Below are positions 63,582 through 64,000 of a stretch of 64,000 bases of DNA, piece by piece. Under the pieces are notes generated by a model that made no database searches, was not told where the DNA came from, and saw nothing but the letters and a program-made list of their open reading frames with translations. The position numbers and the translations under genes are program-made. Origin of the DNA: Tatumella morbirosei (GTDB lineage: Bacteria > Pseudomonadota > Gammaproteobacteria > Enterobacterales > Enterobacteriaceae); assembly GCF_000757425.2 (NCBI RefSeq), contig NZ_JPKR02000002.1, positions 310,001 to 374,000 of the forward strand, in the 5' to 3' direction. Position 1 is the stretch's first letter. Each line of letters begins with the position of its first letter.

Positions 63582-64000
63582 CATTAACGGTTGCCATTAC
63601 CGGGGCAACCGGCTTCATCGGCAGGCAGATCACTGAAGATCTGCTGGCGCGTGGATGCCGGGTCCGGGCACTGACCAGATCGGCACGACAAAGTCCTGAT
63701 GATAACCTCGTCTGGGTACGCGGTTCACTGGAAAATCCGCAGTCGCTGGCGGAACTGGTGAGCGGTGTTGATGCTGTGGTTCATTGTGCCGGTCAGGTCA
63801 GAGGCAGCAATGAGGCGGTTTTTACTGAATGTAATGTGACCGGCAGTGCGTCGGTCATGCAGGCAGCACAGGCGGCCGGCAGTTGTAAAAAATTTCTGTT
63901 CATCTCCTCTCTGGCTGCGCGCCATCCTGAATTGTCCTGGTATGCAAACTCAAAATATGTTGCTGAACAGCAACTTCAGACACTGAGTGGCGATATGACG
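63578..64000 (+). CDS. NAD-dependent epimerase/reductase, partial, candidate CerR
   Basis: The first 141 residues of an extended SDR-family protein, open at the window edge. N-terminal ITGATGFIGRQITEDLLARG (GxxGxxG NAD site), CRVRALTRSARQ, AVVHCAGQVRG, and the catalytic YxxxK in SWYANSKYVAEQ. The start ATG overlaps the ligase stop (ATGA), so they are coupled. In the Caulobacter ceramide locus an enzyme of this class (CerR) sits beside the acyl-ACP synthetase and reduces the keto group. The remaining ~180 residues lie outside. Confidence 0.85.
   Translation, partial: MTLTVAITGATGFIGRQITEDLLARGCRVRALTRSARQSPDDNLVWVRGSLENPQSLAELVSGVDAVVHCAGQVRGSNEAVFTECNVTGSASVMQAAQAAGSCKKFLFISSLAARHPELSWYANSKYVAEQQLQTLSGDMT

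Overview
The window reads as chromosome of an enterobacterium (Enterobacterales). It carries proP, ldcA/emtA, ycdX/ycdY, feoAB, ecotin, sgrR, gss, cbpAM and a ryhB small RNA whose target-pairing core matches the Escherichia coli sequence. Together with the catabolic budAB genes and many LysR-regulated transport modules, this suggests an Erwiniaceae-like genus (Tatumella, Pantoea or Erwinia type). The genus is inferred; no 16S or other marker gene is present. Functions and names come from reading the translated sequence and family knowledge, without database searches.

Left end (1-5100) is an accessory zone in decay: a frameshifted metallo-beta-lactamase-fold gene, a phage integrase tail, a DUF1493 pair (one frameshifted), a membrane-protein gene with internal stops, a DUF4282 gene, and an MFS transporter remnant beside its LysR regulator. 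From 5.2 to 19.6 kb lie small metabolic modules: TSUP exporter/LysR, MFS/LysR, an old-yellow-enzyme plus 6-oxocamphor-hydrolase-like crotonase operon with two candidate operators, proP, an Asp/Glu racemase, LysR/YciI, a VOC protein, a DhaK-DhaL fusion kinase with a near-perfect CRP site, and an RluA-type pseudouridine synthase.

The 19-30 kb region is mostly conserved core with small envelope and stress genes: yaiL, a heptamer repeat, ryhB with its Fur box, a deleted DUF523 gene, a CsbD/glycine-zipper protein, a secreted Ppx/GppA-like protein, ldcA divergent from emtA, a GlsB-type membrane protein, and ycdX-ycdY. From 29.6 to 51 kb come a taurine/sulfonate-type ABC operon, an amino-acid permease, a fructokinase, feoAB with a candidate Fur box, an ecotin with Arg at the predicted P1 position, a fructose-type PTS gene with a shikimate-dehydrogenase-like gene, sgrR, budBA with divergent budR, gss, and a second acetolactate-synthase-like gene in an operon with an AEC transporter.

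A second decayed island at 51.4-53.2 kb holds a small membrane protein, a truncated DUF4225-like gene and the C-terminal tail of a Tn3-family transposase. Then follow cbpA-cbpM, a YWTD-type beta-propeller gene, an XRE regulator divergent from a DHA2 efflux pump, and a LysR gene.

The most interesting region is the right end (59.5-64 kb). A dgkA-type lipid kinase and a GNAT-like acyltransferase lie divergent from a fatty acyl-AMP/ACP ligase, which overlaps an NAD-dependent epimerase/reductase that runs off the window. This gene set matches bacterial ceramide (sphingolipid) synthesis as described in Caulobacter (bacterial ceramide synthase, acyl-ACP synthetase, CerR). Serine palmitoyltransferase and its acyl carrier protein are predicted just beyond the edge.
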